DNA of 64,000 nt. Source: Vibrio sp. JC009 (GTDB taxonomy: Bacteria > Pseudomonadota > Gammaproteobacteria > Enterobacterales > Vibrionaceae). The notes beneath the pieces are model-generated. The model ran no database searches. It saw nothing but the letters and a program-made list of their open reading frames with translations, and was not told where the DNA came from. Positions 8,902 to 17,207 of this stretch are shown here, piece by piece. The stretch lies in the NCBI RefSeq assembly GCF_029016485.1, contig NZ_CP092106.1, forward strand, positions 2,356,001 to 2,420,000, written 5' to 3'. Position 1 is the stretch's first letter, and each line of letters starts with the position of its first letter. The position numbers and the translations under genes were made by a program.

Positions 8902-9966
8902 TTACAGGAACTCGTCCGCACCGCCGCCCAGCATAATTTCACCGCTGTCCGCCAGTTTACGGGCAACTGCAAGAATCTCTTTCTGCGCCGCTTCTACATC
9001 GGCAACCCGTACCGGTGGCATAGCTTCGATATCGTCGCGCATCATCTCAGCAGCACGCTTGGACATATTCTTGAATATCTTCTCACGCAGACCTTCATCG
9101 GCACCTTTGAGTGCTTTCTGCAGAACATCCTGAGCAACATCACGCAGCAGCTTCTGGATACCCATATCGTCCACTTCGATAAGGTTGTCGAATACGAACA
9201 TCAGATCCTGAATCTGGGTTGCCATATCTTCATCCTGATCGCGGATTTGATCCATCAGCACGCCTTCAATGTTATTATCCATGAAGTTCATAATCTCGGC
9301 AGCCGCCTTCAGACCACCAATCTTAGCAGCCTGTGCACCAGCCTGACCGGCAAACTGTTTCTCCATGATTTCATTCAGCTCAGCCAGTGCGGAAGGCTGA
9401 ACTTCTTCAAGGTTGGCGATACGCATCATAAGGTCCAGACGGACCCTTTCAGGGAACTGGGAAAGAATCTCGGCCGACTGATCCGCTTCCAGGTAAGAAA
9501 GTACAATAGTCTGAATCTGCGGGTGTTCGTTGATAATAATGGTGGCCACCTGACGAGGGTCCATCCATTTCAGTGAATCCAGACCTTTTGAACCTGTGCC
9601 AAGCAGGATCTGGTCAACAAGGTTATTTGCCTTATCTTCACCCAGAGCAGTCACCAGCGCCTTACGCATAAAGTCTTCACTGCCCATACCAATGTTGGTG
9701 TATTTCTGAATATCTTCCAGAAAGGCGCGGTGTACCGCACCCACTTTATCGTTATTCAGATCCGCTGCACGGGCCATGGCACTACCCACACGCTGAACCT
9801 GTTTAGGCTCAAGGTGGCGGATAATTCCGGCGGCATCTTCTTCGCTCAGGCTCAGCAGCAGAATCGCGGCTCTCTCATCACCGGCAATTTCAGCAATATC
9901 AACGGTGTTTCCTTCCGTTGTGGCTACTGGTCCGCCTTCTTCGCGTTTTACAATTTCATCAGGCAT
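8902..9966 (-). CDS. fliG: FliG, flagellar motor switch protein
   Basis: FliG is the top layer of the C-ring and interacts electrostatically with the MotA/PomA stator. The 354-residue product has the N-, middle- and C-terminal armadillo-like domains. Visible motifs are EHPQIQTIVLSYL near the middle and the C-terminal charged helix with LQKALKGADEGLREKIFKNM. The C-terminus, GGGADEFL, has the Vibrio-type tail. It overlaps fliF by 8 bp. Confidence 0.97.
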   Translation of the reverse strand: MPDEIVKREEGGPVATTEGNTVDIAEIAGDERAAILLLSLSEEDAAGIIRHLEPKQVQRVGSAMARAADLNNDKVGAVHRAFLEDIQKYTNIGMGSEDFMRKALVTALGEDKANNLVDQILLGTGSKGLDSLKWMDPRQVATIIINEHPQIQTIVLSYLEADQSAEILSQFPERVRLDLMMRIANLEEVQPSALAELNEIMEKQFAGQAGAQAAKIGGLKAAAEIMNFMDNNIEGVLMDQIRDQDEDMATQIQDLMFVFDNLIEVDDMGIQKLLRDVAQDVLQKALKGADEGLREKIFKNMSKRAAEMMRDDIEAMPPVRVADVEAAQKEILAVARKLADSGEIMLGGGADEFL

Positions 9967-11707
9967 CGGCTATCCAATTCTTCACTACCTGGGCTGCAAG
10001 CTCAGGTTCATTTGCAACCAGTGCTCGAACAGCTTTGAGCACGTCTTCATCTTTGTGCAGGTTAGGCAATTCAATACCTGAACCAAATTCAAAGGCTTCT
10101 CCGCTTTCGATGTCACTGCCAATCAGGCTGGTCTCATCACCACCGATAGGCAGGCCATCGGGACCATACATCTGGCCTTCTTCTTCCTCGATGTCCGCAT
10201 TCGGGTTAAGCAGTTTCTTCATCGCTGGACGGATCAGAACCAGAACAACGATGATGATAACCAGTGCACTGGCAAACCAGCGAACCCAGTCGTTGAAATT
10301 CGGGTGCTCCCAGATTGGAGTCTCAAGCACAACTTCCACTTCCGGCTCAGCAAACTTCACGCTCAGCACATTCAGCAAATCACCACGGCGATCGTTGAAG
10401 CCAACCGTACCCACAAGTACCTGTCTTATAGCATTTAGCTCTGTATCCGAAACCGGTTCATAAGTCACCTCGCCGGTTTCGGCATTGGTCACAGCGCGGT
10501 GTTTAATCGCAACAGAGACTGTCTGGCGGTCAATCACACCTGTCTGACGACGCTCATGACTGATGGTGGTATCCAGTTCATAGTTCTTGGTGGACTCTTT
10601 ATGCACTGAGCCCTGACCAAGCACCGAGCCGTCTTTCATCTGCGCCACATCCTGAGGGATAGACGCATCGGCTGGCGGCTGGTTACTCAACGCACCCGGA
10701 ACACCGGCAACAACGTTACCATTATTATAGTCTTCCAGATTGTATTCACTTCGGGTTGAGGCCGTATTCGGGTCGAAACTTTTACGCGTCTGTTCTATGG
10801 CACTGAAATCCAGCTCAATATCCACCTGAGCAGTGTAGTTACCGATACCCAGAATCGGGATAAGAACGGAATCAATCTTGGTTCTCAGCTCTTCTTCCTG
10901 CTTACGCTCAAGCTCCTGCTCTTTGCGGCGCGCTGTGGAAACCGGGTCCTGAGAGCCGGAGCTCAGAAGACGACCGTGCTGATCAGTAACAGTAACACGC
11001 GTTGGTTTCATACCCGGAACAGCGCTGGCAACCATATCGACAATGGAGTCCACTTCTTCCTGCTTCAGAGAAGCACCCGTACGCAGGGTAACAAAAACCG
11101 TTGCAGAGGCTTCCTGATTCTGACGCACAAACACACTCTGTTTTGGCAGAGCCAGAAGAACGGAAGCTTTTCGAACCTGGCGCATCTGCTCAATGGCTTT
11201 AGCAAGCTGACGTTCACGGCTTAGTTTTAACCGCTCGGTTTCCAGTCGCTGGGAAACACCGAAGCCCATATCGTTAAGCAGAATATCGTCACCCGCCTGT
11301 TTTTGCTGATTAAGGCCGGCGCGGACAAGGTTCAGTTTCAGGGAGTCATATTCAGCAACGGGTACGCTGATGGTATTGCCATCTAACTTGTACTCCAGCT
11401 TCTGCTGATCAAGGTAATCCAGAACGGGGATAAGCTCTTCTGTTTCGTAAGTGCCTAAAGGACGCATTTCAGGCTCTTTAACCCAGAAGAACAGCATGAC
11501 GATTAACGCCACACAGATAGAAATGGACAGGACAAGAACCACTTGTCTCAGAAGGTCTAAGTCACCAATGGCAAGGTCAATTTTTGATGACGCCTTTTCC
11601 TCTAAATCCGGATTCTGCATTGCATCGTCCGAACCTGTGGTCAGCGCACCACCATTGGTATCAGAGTTGGTTACTGCCAGATCGGTTGATTGATTTTCTT
11701 CAGCCAT
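9959..11707 (-). CDS. fliF: FliF, flagellar MS-ring protein
   Basis: FliF builds the MS ring in the inner membrane and the C-ring is built on it. The 582-residue product has two transmembrane helices, at about residues 50-70 and 450-472. A large periplasmic region with ring-building motifs lies between them. The cytoplasmic C-terminal FliG-binding tail ends ELAAQVVKNWIADA. An acidic, Thr/Ser-rich 45-residue N-terminus is typical of Vibrio FliF. The gene follows fliE by 12 bp. Confidence 0.97.
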   Translation of the reverse strand: MAEENQSTDLAVTNSDTNGGALTTGSDDAMQNPDLEEKASSKIDLAIGDLDLLRQVVLVLSISICVALIVMLFFWVKEPEMRPLGTYETEELIPVLDYLDQQKLEYKLDGNTISVPVAEYDSLKLNLVRAGLNQQKQAGDDILLNDMGFGVSQRLETERLKLSRERQLAKAIEQMRQVRKASVLLALPKQSVFVRQNQEASATVFVTLRTGASLKQEEVDSIVDMVASAVPGMKPTRVTVTDQHGRLLSSGSQDPVSTARRKEQELERKQEEELRTKIDSVLIPILGIGNYTAQVDIELDFSAIEQTRKSFDPNTASTRSEYNLEDYNNGNVVAGVPGALSNQPPADASIPQDVAQMKDGSVLGQGSVHKESTKNYELDTTISHERRQTGVIDRQTVSVAIKHRAVTNAETGEVTYEPVSDTELNAIRQVLVGTVGFNDRRGDLLNVLSVKFAEPEVEVVLETPIWEHPNFNDWVRWFASALVIIIVVLVLIRPAMKKLLNPNADIEEEEGQMYGPDGLPIGGDETSLIGSDIESGEAFEFGSGIELPNLHKDEDVLKAVRALVANEPELAAQVVKNWIADA

Positions 11708-11719
11708 ACGCCACCCAAA

Positions 11720-12031
11720 TTACACAGGCATATTCATCAGTTCTTTATAAGCTTCTACCAGCTTATTACGAACCTGTATTGTCGCTTCGAAGGCAACACT
11801 AGACTTATTTTTGGCGATCATAACATCAGAAAGTGAAACGCCTTCGTCACCCCTGTCAAATCGCATCTGAAGGTTACCTGAGGTTTTTTGCAATGAATTC
11901 ACGTTATTTAGTGCTGAGGCAAACAGCTCACCAAAATCTGCACCGACCTGCTGACCCGTTGCAGGCGCTGAAGTGTTTAACGCTTCAAGCCTCATTGCCT
12001 GCATTTCTGCCTGTATTCCACCGATATTCAT
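11720..12031 (-). CDS. fliE: FliE, MS ring-rod junction protein
   Basis: FliE connects the MS ring to the rod and is the first export substrate of the basal body. The product is 103 residues, start MNIGGIQAEMQAMRLEAL, with the conserved FliE C-terminus ending VEAYKELMNMPV. It is the first gene of the long fliE-R operon and is preceded by a sigma-54 promoter. Length and ends match the family. Confidence 0.95.
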   Translation of the reverse strand: MNIGGIQAEMQAMRLEALNTSAPATGQQVGADFGELFASALNNVNSLQKTSGNLQMRFDRGDEGVSLSDVMIAKNKSSVAFEATIQVRNKLVEAYKELMNMPV

Positions 12032-12087
12032 TCTACTTAACCCTTAGCCAATTTCTTGACTTCTTGATGCGACCTTATCTTGACGCT

Positions 12088-12102
12088 GCAATTAGCATGC
12101 CA
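12088..12102 (-). promoter_or_regulatory. Sigma-54 promoter of the fliE operon
   Basis: On the minus strand the sequence is TGGCATGCTAATTGC, with GG and GC elements at exact -24/-12 spacing and one change from TGGCAC. It lies 57 bp upstream of the fliE ATG. By analogy with Vibrio cholerae class II genes it would need the activator FlrA, which is inferred. Confidence 0.85.
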
Positions 12103-12134
12103 TTAGAGCATAGCTTAATTACAGCGATAAGAAT

Positions 12135-13568
12135 TTAAGGGATATCTATGCCAGCATCTCTCATTTTTGCCAGCTTATAGCGTAGCGTTCTCGGGCTAAT
12201 ACCTAATTTTTCTGCAATTTCTTTCCGACGGCCATTACACTCTTTGACTGCTTCCAGAATAATCGCATACTCCTGATCTCTCAGCTCACCACCCAGACCT
12301 TCACCCGATGATGAAACAAGCGGCTTAGGCATCTCCTGCGCTGGCTGCTCGTATCTGGAATCCGGCTCAGCCACCGGTCTGACACTCGGAGCCAGATCGC
12401 CTGACTCAACAGCGCTCTGAAGACTGCCGGCATCCTGCCAGTCCACCCCTTCCAGAAGGATATGGTCGGAATCAATATTGCCCTGCTCACTCAGGATTAA
12501 TGCACGCTGAACCACGTTATCCAGTTCACGCACATTACCCGGCCATGTGTAGGACAGCAGCTTACCAACCGCACTTGAAGAAAACTCAGGAACAGGAAGT
12601 CCCAGTTTCTGACAGTGGCGCTCAGCCAGATGTTTGGCAAGCGGCTCAATGTCACCCTGACGATCTTTCAGCGGAGGCCAGGAGATTGGGAACACGTTAA
12701 GGCGGTAGTATAAATCTTCACGGAAGTTACCTTCGTTAACGTATTGCTTGAGGTCACGGTTACTGGTCGCCAAAACCCTGACATCAAGATTAATACTTTT
12801 ACGGCTGCCAAGACGCTCCACTTCCCTTTCCTGAAGCACACGCAGCAGTTTGGCCTGCAGGTTAAGATCCATTTCACTGATCTCATCCAGAAGAATAGTA
12901 CCGCCCTGAGCCTGCTCAAACTTACCCGGACACGCCTGAACCGCACCGGTAAAAGCGCCTTTTTCATAACCAAACAGCGTGGCTTCCAGCATATTGTCAG
13001 GGATCGCCGCACAGTTAATGGCGACAAACGGGCCGTCTTTACGGTTTGAAGCGTTGTGAATGTAACGGGACATCACCTCTTTACCGCTGCCGCTCGGACC
13101 AAGAACCATCACGTTCGCATCGGTTTTTGCCACTTTGTCTGCTAAAGCCAGCAATTTAAGGCTTTTTTCATCGGCAACGACCGCATCACCTTCATCATCA
13201 GACTTAACCGGCGCATAGCGGCTGACCATATTCAGAAGCACTTCCGGCGCAAAAGGTTTCGCCATATAGTCAATGGCACCCTCTTTCATTGCTGCCACCG
13301 CGTCTTCGATATTGGCGTAGGCCGTCATCAGCAGCACAGGCAGATTCGGCCAGTTCTGTTTGATGTTTCTGAGAAGCGCCAGGCCACCCATTCCCGCCAT
13401 CTGCACATCGGAAACCACAATATCCACTTCCTGCGCTTTAAGCTTAATTAAAGCGTCTTCAGCGCAGTCGGCTTCTATCCACTCGTACCCGGCAAGGGCA
13501 AGGGTATCAACCAGCGCCTCGCGCAGGCCTTCATCATCTTCAACAATGAGTACTTTACTTTGAGCCAT
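12135..13568 (-). CDS. flrC: FlrC, sigma-54-dependent flagellar response regulator
   Basis: FlrC is the phosphorylated activator of class III flagellar genes. The chosen ATG at 13568 (MAQSKVLIVEDDEG) overlaps the flrB stop as TAATG and has GGAGAAG upstream, so the longer open frame upstream is not used. The product is 477 residues. It has a receiver domain with phospho-acceptor D54 (VVSDVQM), an AAA+ domain with LGPSGSGKE Walker A and GAFTGA sigma-54 contact loop, and a Fis-type helix-turn-helix at the end (GISPRTLRYKL). It pairs with FlrB. Confidence 0.96.
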   Translation of the reverse strand: MAQSKVLIVEDDEGLREALVDTLALAGYEWIEADCAEDALIKLKAQEVDIVVSDVQMAGMGGLALLRNIKQNWPNLPVLLMTAYANIEDAVAAMKEGAIDYMAKPFAPEVLLNMVSRYAPVKSDDEGDAVVADEKSLKLLALADKVAKTDANVMVLGPSGSGKEVMSRYIHNASNRKDGPFVAINCAAIPDNMLEATLFGYEKGAFTGAVQACPGKFEQAQGGTILLDEISEMDLNLQAKLLRVLQEREVERLGSRKSINLDVRVLATSNRDLKQYVNEGNFREDLYYRLNVFPISWPPLKDRQGDIEPLAKHLAERHCQKLGLPVPEFSSSAVGKLLSYTWPGNVRELDNVVQRALILSEQGNIDSDHILLEGVDWQDAGSLQSAVESGDLAPSVRPVAEPDSRYEQPAQEMPKPLVSSSGEGLGGELRDQEYAIILEAVKECNGRRKEIAEKLGISPRTLRYKLAKMRDAGIDIP

Positions 13569-14608
13569 TACTCTTCTCCGGATAGTTCTTTTGTCAGCGG
13601 CAGGCACATGGTAAAACAGGCACCATCCCCCGGTTCTGAAATCAATTCTAGTCTACCTTTATGCGCCCGGCATACCATCTGTACTACCGCCAGGCCAAGC
13701 CCCGTTCCCTGAGAGCGGGTGGTAAAAAAGGGTTCCATAATCTTGCTTTGCAGCTCTTCTGGTACACCCGGCCCGCTATCCTGAACCGATATTTTCAGTT
13801 CACCGGCGACCGGCCTGAAGAAGACATCAAGCTGCGACTCTTTTCCTGAAATCTGTATCGCATTAATGACCAGATTACTGATAGCAGAAGCGATAGCATT
13901 GGCGTTGCCCAGCAGTTCGGTTTTCTCTTCTTCCACTTCAAGAAAGTAGTCTATCTGATTATTTTGTATAGCAGTTTCAACCATAGGCTGGAATTCGGCA
14001 ACCAGATCTTCAATGGTAAAAGGCTTCACCACTTTGTTGTCGCCACCCTTGGCGAACAGCAGCATATCGTTAACCTGCTTTTCCAGATCATGCAGCCTGT
14101 CCATCAGTTTTACCTGAAATCTCTCCCGGGTTGGAGCCGGCAGATTCGGTGAGCCTAAGTTTGATGCATAAAGCATAGCGCTGGAAAGCGGTGTTCTGAC
14201 CTGATGCGCCAGTGATGCCACCATTCTACCCAGTGAAGAAAGTCTCTGCAGATCGCTCACTCTGGACTGCAGCAGCCGGGTTTCGGTGAGATCGGTAATA
14301 AGAATAAGCTGACCTGTGGACGAGGCTGAAATTGCCAGCCTGACTTTACGGCCGTTTCTCAGCGAGATTTCATGCCCGTCATCGTCCTGAGGTGCAAAAG
14401 CGGACTGAATAACCGAAAACCACTTTTCACCAACCAGAGAGACTTCAAGCAGACGGTGTGCTTCCGGGTTCGCTTCAACAATCTCCCCCTGAGTATCCAG
14501 CAGGATTACACCTGCCGGCATAACATCCAGCACCTGCTTGTAGCGCACGACCTGCTCTTCAAGTGTGCCTAGTTGACTCTGATTTTCTTGTGTATCCAGT
14601 AGGGGCAT
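13568..14608 (-). CDS. flrB: FlrB, flagellar sensor histidine kinase
   Basis: FlrB phosphorylates FlrC. The product from ATG 14608 (MPLLDTQENQ) has 346 residues: a PAS-like domain (about 22-110), a HisKA helix with H135 in SLAHQVRTP, and an HATPase domain with N, DSGPGVP and GTGLGL boxes. No transmembrane helix is seen, so it is cytosolic as expected. The in-frame ATG at 14656 is rejected because a sigma-54 promoter at 14646-14660 overlaps it and would place transcription start downstream of it. Confidence 0.95.
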   Translation of the reverse strand: MPLLDTQENQSQLGTLEEQVVRYKQVLDVMPAGVILLDTQGEIVEANPEAHRLLEVSLVGEKWFSVIQSAFAPQDDDGHEISLRNGRKVRLAISASSTGQLILITDLTETRLLQSRVSDLQRLSSLGRMVASLAHQVRTPLSSAMLYASNLGSPNLPAPTRERFQVKLMDRLHDLEKQVNDMLLFAKGGDNKVVKPFTIEDLVAEFQPMVETAIQNNQIDYFLEVEEEKTELLGNANAIASAISNLVINAIQISGKESQLDVFFRPVAGELKISVQDSGPGVPEELQSKIMEPFFTTRSQGTGLGLAVVQMVCRAHKGRLELISEPGDGACFTMCLPLTKELSGEE

Positions 14609-14645
14609 GTCGGAATTCCAGCCATAAAAAACAAAGACTTGACAT

Positions 14646-14660
14646 GCAAATAGCACACCA
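14646..14660 (-). promoter_or_regulatory. Sigma-54 promoter of flrBC
   Basis: The minus strand reads TGGTGTGCTATTTGC, with correct GG/GC spacing and a perfect TTGC -12 element. The -24 half is TGGTGTG instead of TGGCACG. Transcription would begin near 14634, in agreement with the flrB start at 14608. FlrA is the likely activator (class II), as known in V. cholerae. Confidence 0.75.
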
Positions 14661-14717
14661 AGTCATTATTTTATTTAAATCAAAGAGTTACAAGTAAGTG
14701 CAATGTCAATTTGTTGA

Positions 14718-16178
14718 CTACCTTTGTAAATTATACTTCTTCATTTTTTCAACCAGGGTGGTTCTTCGCATTCCCAGCATGTCAGCGGCCCGCGCGACAA
14801 CACCATCCTGAGCATCCAGTGCCTGATTGATCATATTCACTTCTAAATCTGCCAGCAGCTCTTTCAGGTTAACACCTTCTGGAGGCAGGGACTGTGATGC
14901 TCCGTGGTTGCTGAGCTCTTCATCTTCAAACTGAAAGTTTTCGGAGAAGATGCCATTTAGCGCGTCTCTTTCCTGCTCTTCGATACTTCCGCCAGCCGAT
15001 GGATCATATTCCGGCTGGAACTCAGGAATATCAGAATAGCGGTATTTAGTCGGAAGCTGATTCACATCCACCAAACTGTTCGGATAGAGAATATTCATTC
15101 TCTCAACAAGGTTAGCCAGTTCACGCACATTACCCGGCCAGTTGTGTTCCATCAGGGAGTTGACCGCCCTTGGCGTAAAGCAAAATGGCTGACTGCCCTC
15201 AGCTTCAGTTCTTGCCATCAGCTCCTGAATAAGCAGAGGAATATCTTCCGTACGTTCTTTCAGAGCCGGCATTTCGATTGGAAATACATTCAGACGATAG
15301 AAGAGATCTTCCCGGAAGCTCTCATTTTCTATCATGGTCTCAAGGTTTCTGTGGGTCGCAGCAACAATGCGTACATTCACCTTGATGGTGCTGTTTCCGC
15401 CAACACGCTCAAAGGAGCGCTCCTGCAATACCCTTAGCAGTTTAACCTGCATAGGCATTGGCATATCACCGATTTCATCCAGGAAAATGGTGCCGCCTTC
15501 TGCCAGTTCAAAGCGGCCTTTCCGGGCGGTAATGGCACCGGTAAACGCCCCTTTCTCATGACCGAACAGTTCACTTTCAAGCAGATCCGGCGGGATCGCG
15601 CCACAGTTTATCGGTACAAAAGGACCACCTTGTCTGCTTGAATGGTAATGAACATTGCGCGCAACCACTTCCTTACCTGTACCTGACTCACCCAGAATCA
15701 GTACATTTGCTTCGGTTCCGGCCACCTGTTCGATAAGGTGCCTGACTTCGCGAACACCATCACTCTGCCCCACAAGGCTTCTGAACAGCGTATTCTTTCT
15801 GGAGGATGCCGCGCCGGCTTGTTTACCCAGAAACGAGGCACAATGTCGCAGGGCATTACTTAACTGAGGATAATTAAGTGGCTGTTCCAGCTCGCCGATG
15901 TATTGTGGAAATTCATCCAGCTTTATTGAGCTGCAATCAAGTTTCAGAAGTGGAATGTGGATAGCTGCACTTAATATTTTTTCGATTTGCGAGATCTTTT
16001 TATCATTTTCTACAGACCCGACAATGCACCCCGCCCATTCTTTTGACAGGTTTACATTATCTATTTCGCCTGAGCCAACAATCTCAGCATGCTCTCCAAC
16101 AAATTCAAGAATTGTACTTAACTGAAGACTTTTTTCTTTGTTATCTTCAATTACAAGCAATTTTGCCAAACCCTGCAT
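14718..16178 (-). CDS. flrA: FlrA, master sigma-54 activator of flagellar genes
   Basis: FlrA is the top regulator of polar flagellum synthesis. The 486-residue product starts [13 protein letters not shown], the typical FlrA N-terminus, with a receiver-like (FleQ) domain. The AAA+ domain has Walker A GESGTGKE at 163-170 and GAFTGA at 210-215. A Fis-type helix-turn-helix lies at about 448-486 ([20 protein letters not shown]). A possible sigma-70 promoter (TTGTTT, 18 bp, TATACA) is visible about 45-75 bp upstream of the start. It is transcribed apart from fliS, after a terminator. Confidence 0.96.
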   Translation of the reverse strand: MQGLAKLLVIEDNKEKSLQLSTILEFVGEHAEIVGSGEIDNVNLSKEWAGCIVGSVENDKKISQIEKILSAAIHIPLLKLDCSSIKLDEFPQYIGELEQPLNYPQLSNALRHCASFLGKQAGAASSRKNTLFRSLVGQSDGVREVRHLIEQVAGTEANVLILGESGTGKEVVARNVHYHSSRQGGPFVPINCGAIPPDLLESELFGHEKGAFTGAITARKGRFELAEGGTIFLDEIGDMPMPMQVKLLRVLQERSFERVGGNSTIKVNVRIVAATHRNLETMIENESFREDLFYRLNVFPIEMPALKERTEDIPLLIQELMARTEAEGSQPFCFTPRAVNSLMEHNWPGNVRELANLVERMNILYPNSLVDVNQLPTKYRYSDIPEFQPEYDPSAGGSIEEQERDALNGIFSENFQFEDEELSNHGASQSLPPEGVNLKELLADLEVNMINQALDAQDGVVARAADMLGMRRTTLVEKMKKYNLQR

Positions 16179-16334
16179 AAAAATATTATTGTGCCTTTCT
16201 AACTAGTTGTTCTATTAAGATTTTGTATAGACATTGAGCTCATAGATAAACAATAGACAATTTATGACAATATGCATAAAGATCTTTTCATCTTTTTTGT
16301 CTTTCGTGGTCTAAATCAGAGCGAGTACAGAACA

Positions 16335-16364
16335 ACAAACAAAAGCCCACCAGATGAGTGGGCT
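16335..16364 (-). terminator. Rho-independent terminator after fliS
   Basis: On the minus strand AGCCCAC (16364-16358) pairs with GTGGGCT (16350-16344) around a 7-base loop, followed by TTTGTTTGTT. It separates the flaG-fliD-flaI-fliS unit from flrA. The rest of the 294-bp fliS-flrA gap shows no gene. Confidence 0.8.
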
Positions 16365-16452
16365 CTATCCTAAATAGGTCTATTCTATGGAATTATCAGA
16401 ATAAGGCAACTTGCTCGTCGCCAGATGTGAAGCAATATTGAAAAGTAATGCA

Positions 16453-16480
16453 GCCAATAAGAAACTACTTTCTTATTGGC
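16453..16480. other. Hairpin overlapping the fliS stop codon
   Basis: GCCAATAAGAAA (16453-16464) and TTTCTTATTGGC (16469-16480) are perfect 12-bp arms with a 4-base loop, and the fliS stop lies in one arm. No U-tract follows. It may protect the 3' end of the fliS message. Confidence 0.5.
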
Positions 16481-16883
16481 CAAGTTCCGCTGCAGTCAGG
16501 TTGTGATACTCCGCAGGAATCTGATCCCAAGCCGACTTTATTTCACGAATAATATGAATAACGTCATCAATGGCCTGCTCGTTATTTTCGATATTTGCCA
16601 TGGTGATCTGCGAAATCATAAAGTCGTACAGCTGATCAAGGTTCTGGGCGATCTCTCCGCCGTCACTCATGGACAAACAGCCGCGCAGACTGATAACGAT
16701 GTCCAGAGCTTTACCCAGCCTTTCACCTTTTACAGCAACATTACCCTGCTGCATGGCGGCTTTACCCTGCACTAAACGTTCAATCGCACCTGCCATCAGC
16801 ATCTGAATCACTTTGTGCGGTGATGCCGCGCTAAGCTGACTGTCTACAGATACCTTCTTATATGCCTGTAATGAACCTCGCAT
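16473..16883 (-). CDS. fliS: FliS, flagellin export chaperone
   Basis: FliS binds the C-terminus of flagellin in the cytosol and prevents early polymerisation. The product is 136 residues, all helical. The conserved start region is MRGSLQAYKKVSVDSQLSAA, followed by SPHKVIQMLMAGAIERLVQGK. It follows flaI by 13 bp and is the last gene of the flaG-fliD-flaI-fliS unit. Length and motifs are normal. Confidence 0.96.
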   Translation of the reverse strand: MRGSLQAYKKVSVDSQLSAASPHKVIQMLMAGAIERLVQGKAAMQQGNVAVKGERLGKALDIVISLRGCLSMSDGGEIAQNLDQLYDFMISQITMANIENNEQAIDDVIHIIREIKSAWDQIPAEYHNLTAAELGQ

Positions 16884-16896
16884 GGTATTCCTCTTC

Positions 16897-17202
16897 TTAT
16901 AAAAACTGCTGGTAGCGTTGAACCGACTTGCTACCGTGTCTTAACTTTCTTAATTGTCCGCCAATTTCATTGGTTTTGCTCTGCATTAGTTCAACAATTT
17001 GCTTTGTTCTGCCTAATGCTTCACGCCACTGTGACGAATTTTTAAAATCAGGGTCAGATTTTTGTGCTTCATAGATATTCTGCAAAATCTGTTCCCTCTT
17101 ATCGACAAGCAGAATGATTTCTTCAGCTTTTAAATCATCTTCTTGCAATTGAGACAATAAATTATGATCAAGATCACTCAATTCAGATAAATAGTCTGCC
17201 AT
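16897..17202 (-). CDS. flaI: FlaI, FliT-like flagellar chaperone
   Basis: The product is a 101-residue helical, charged protein between fliD and fliS, the position of flaI in Vibrio. FlaI is thought to act like FliT, the chaperone of the cap protein FliD. Start MADYLSELSDLDHNLL; no transmembrane segment. Sequence conservation of this family is low, so position carries much of the call. It starts 5 bp after the fliD stop. Confidence 0.85.
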   Translation of the reverse strand: MADYLSELSDLDHNLLSQLQEDDLKAEEIILLVDKREQILQNIYEAQKSDPDFKNSSQWREALGRTKQIVELMQSKTNEIGGQLRKLRHGSKSVQRYQQFL

Positions 17203-17207
17203 CTATG

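Noticed and set aside
12135..13607. A 13-residue N-terminal extension of FlrC
   Set aside because: The ATG at 13568 overlaps the flrB stop and starts the receiver domain at the usual place, giving D54.
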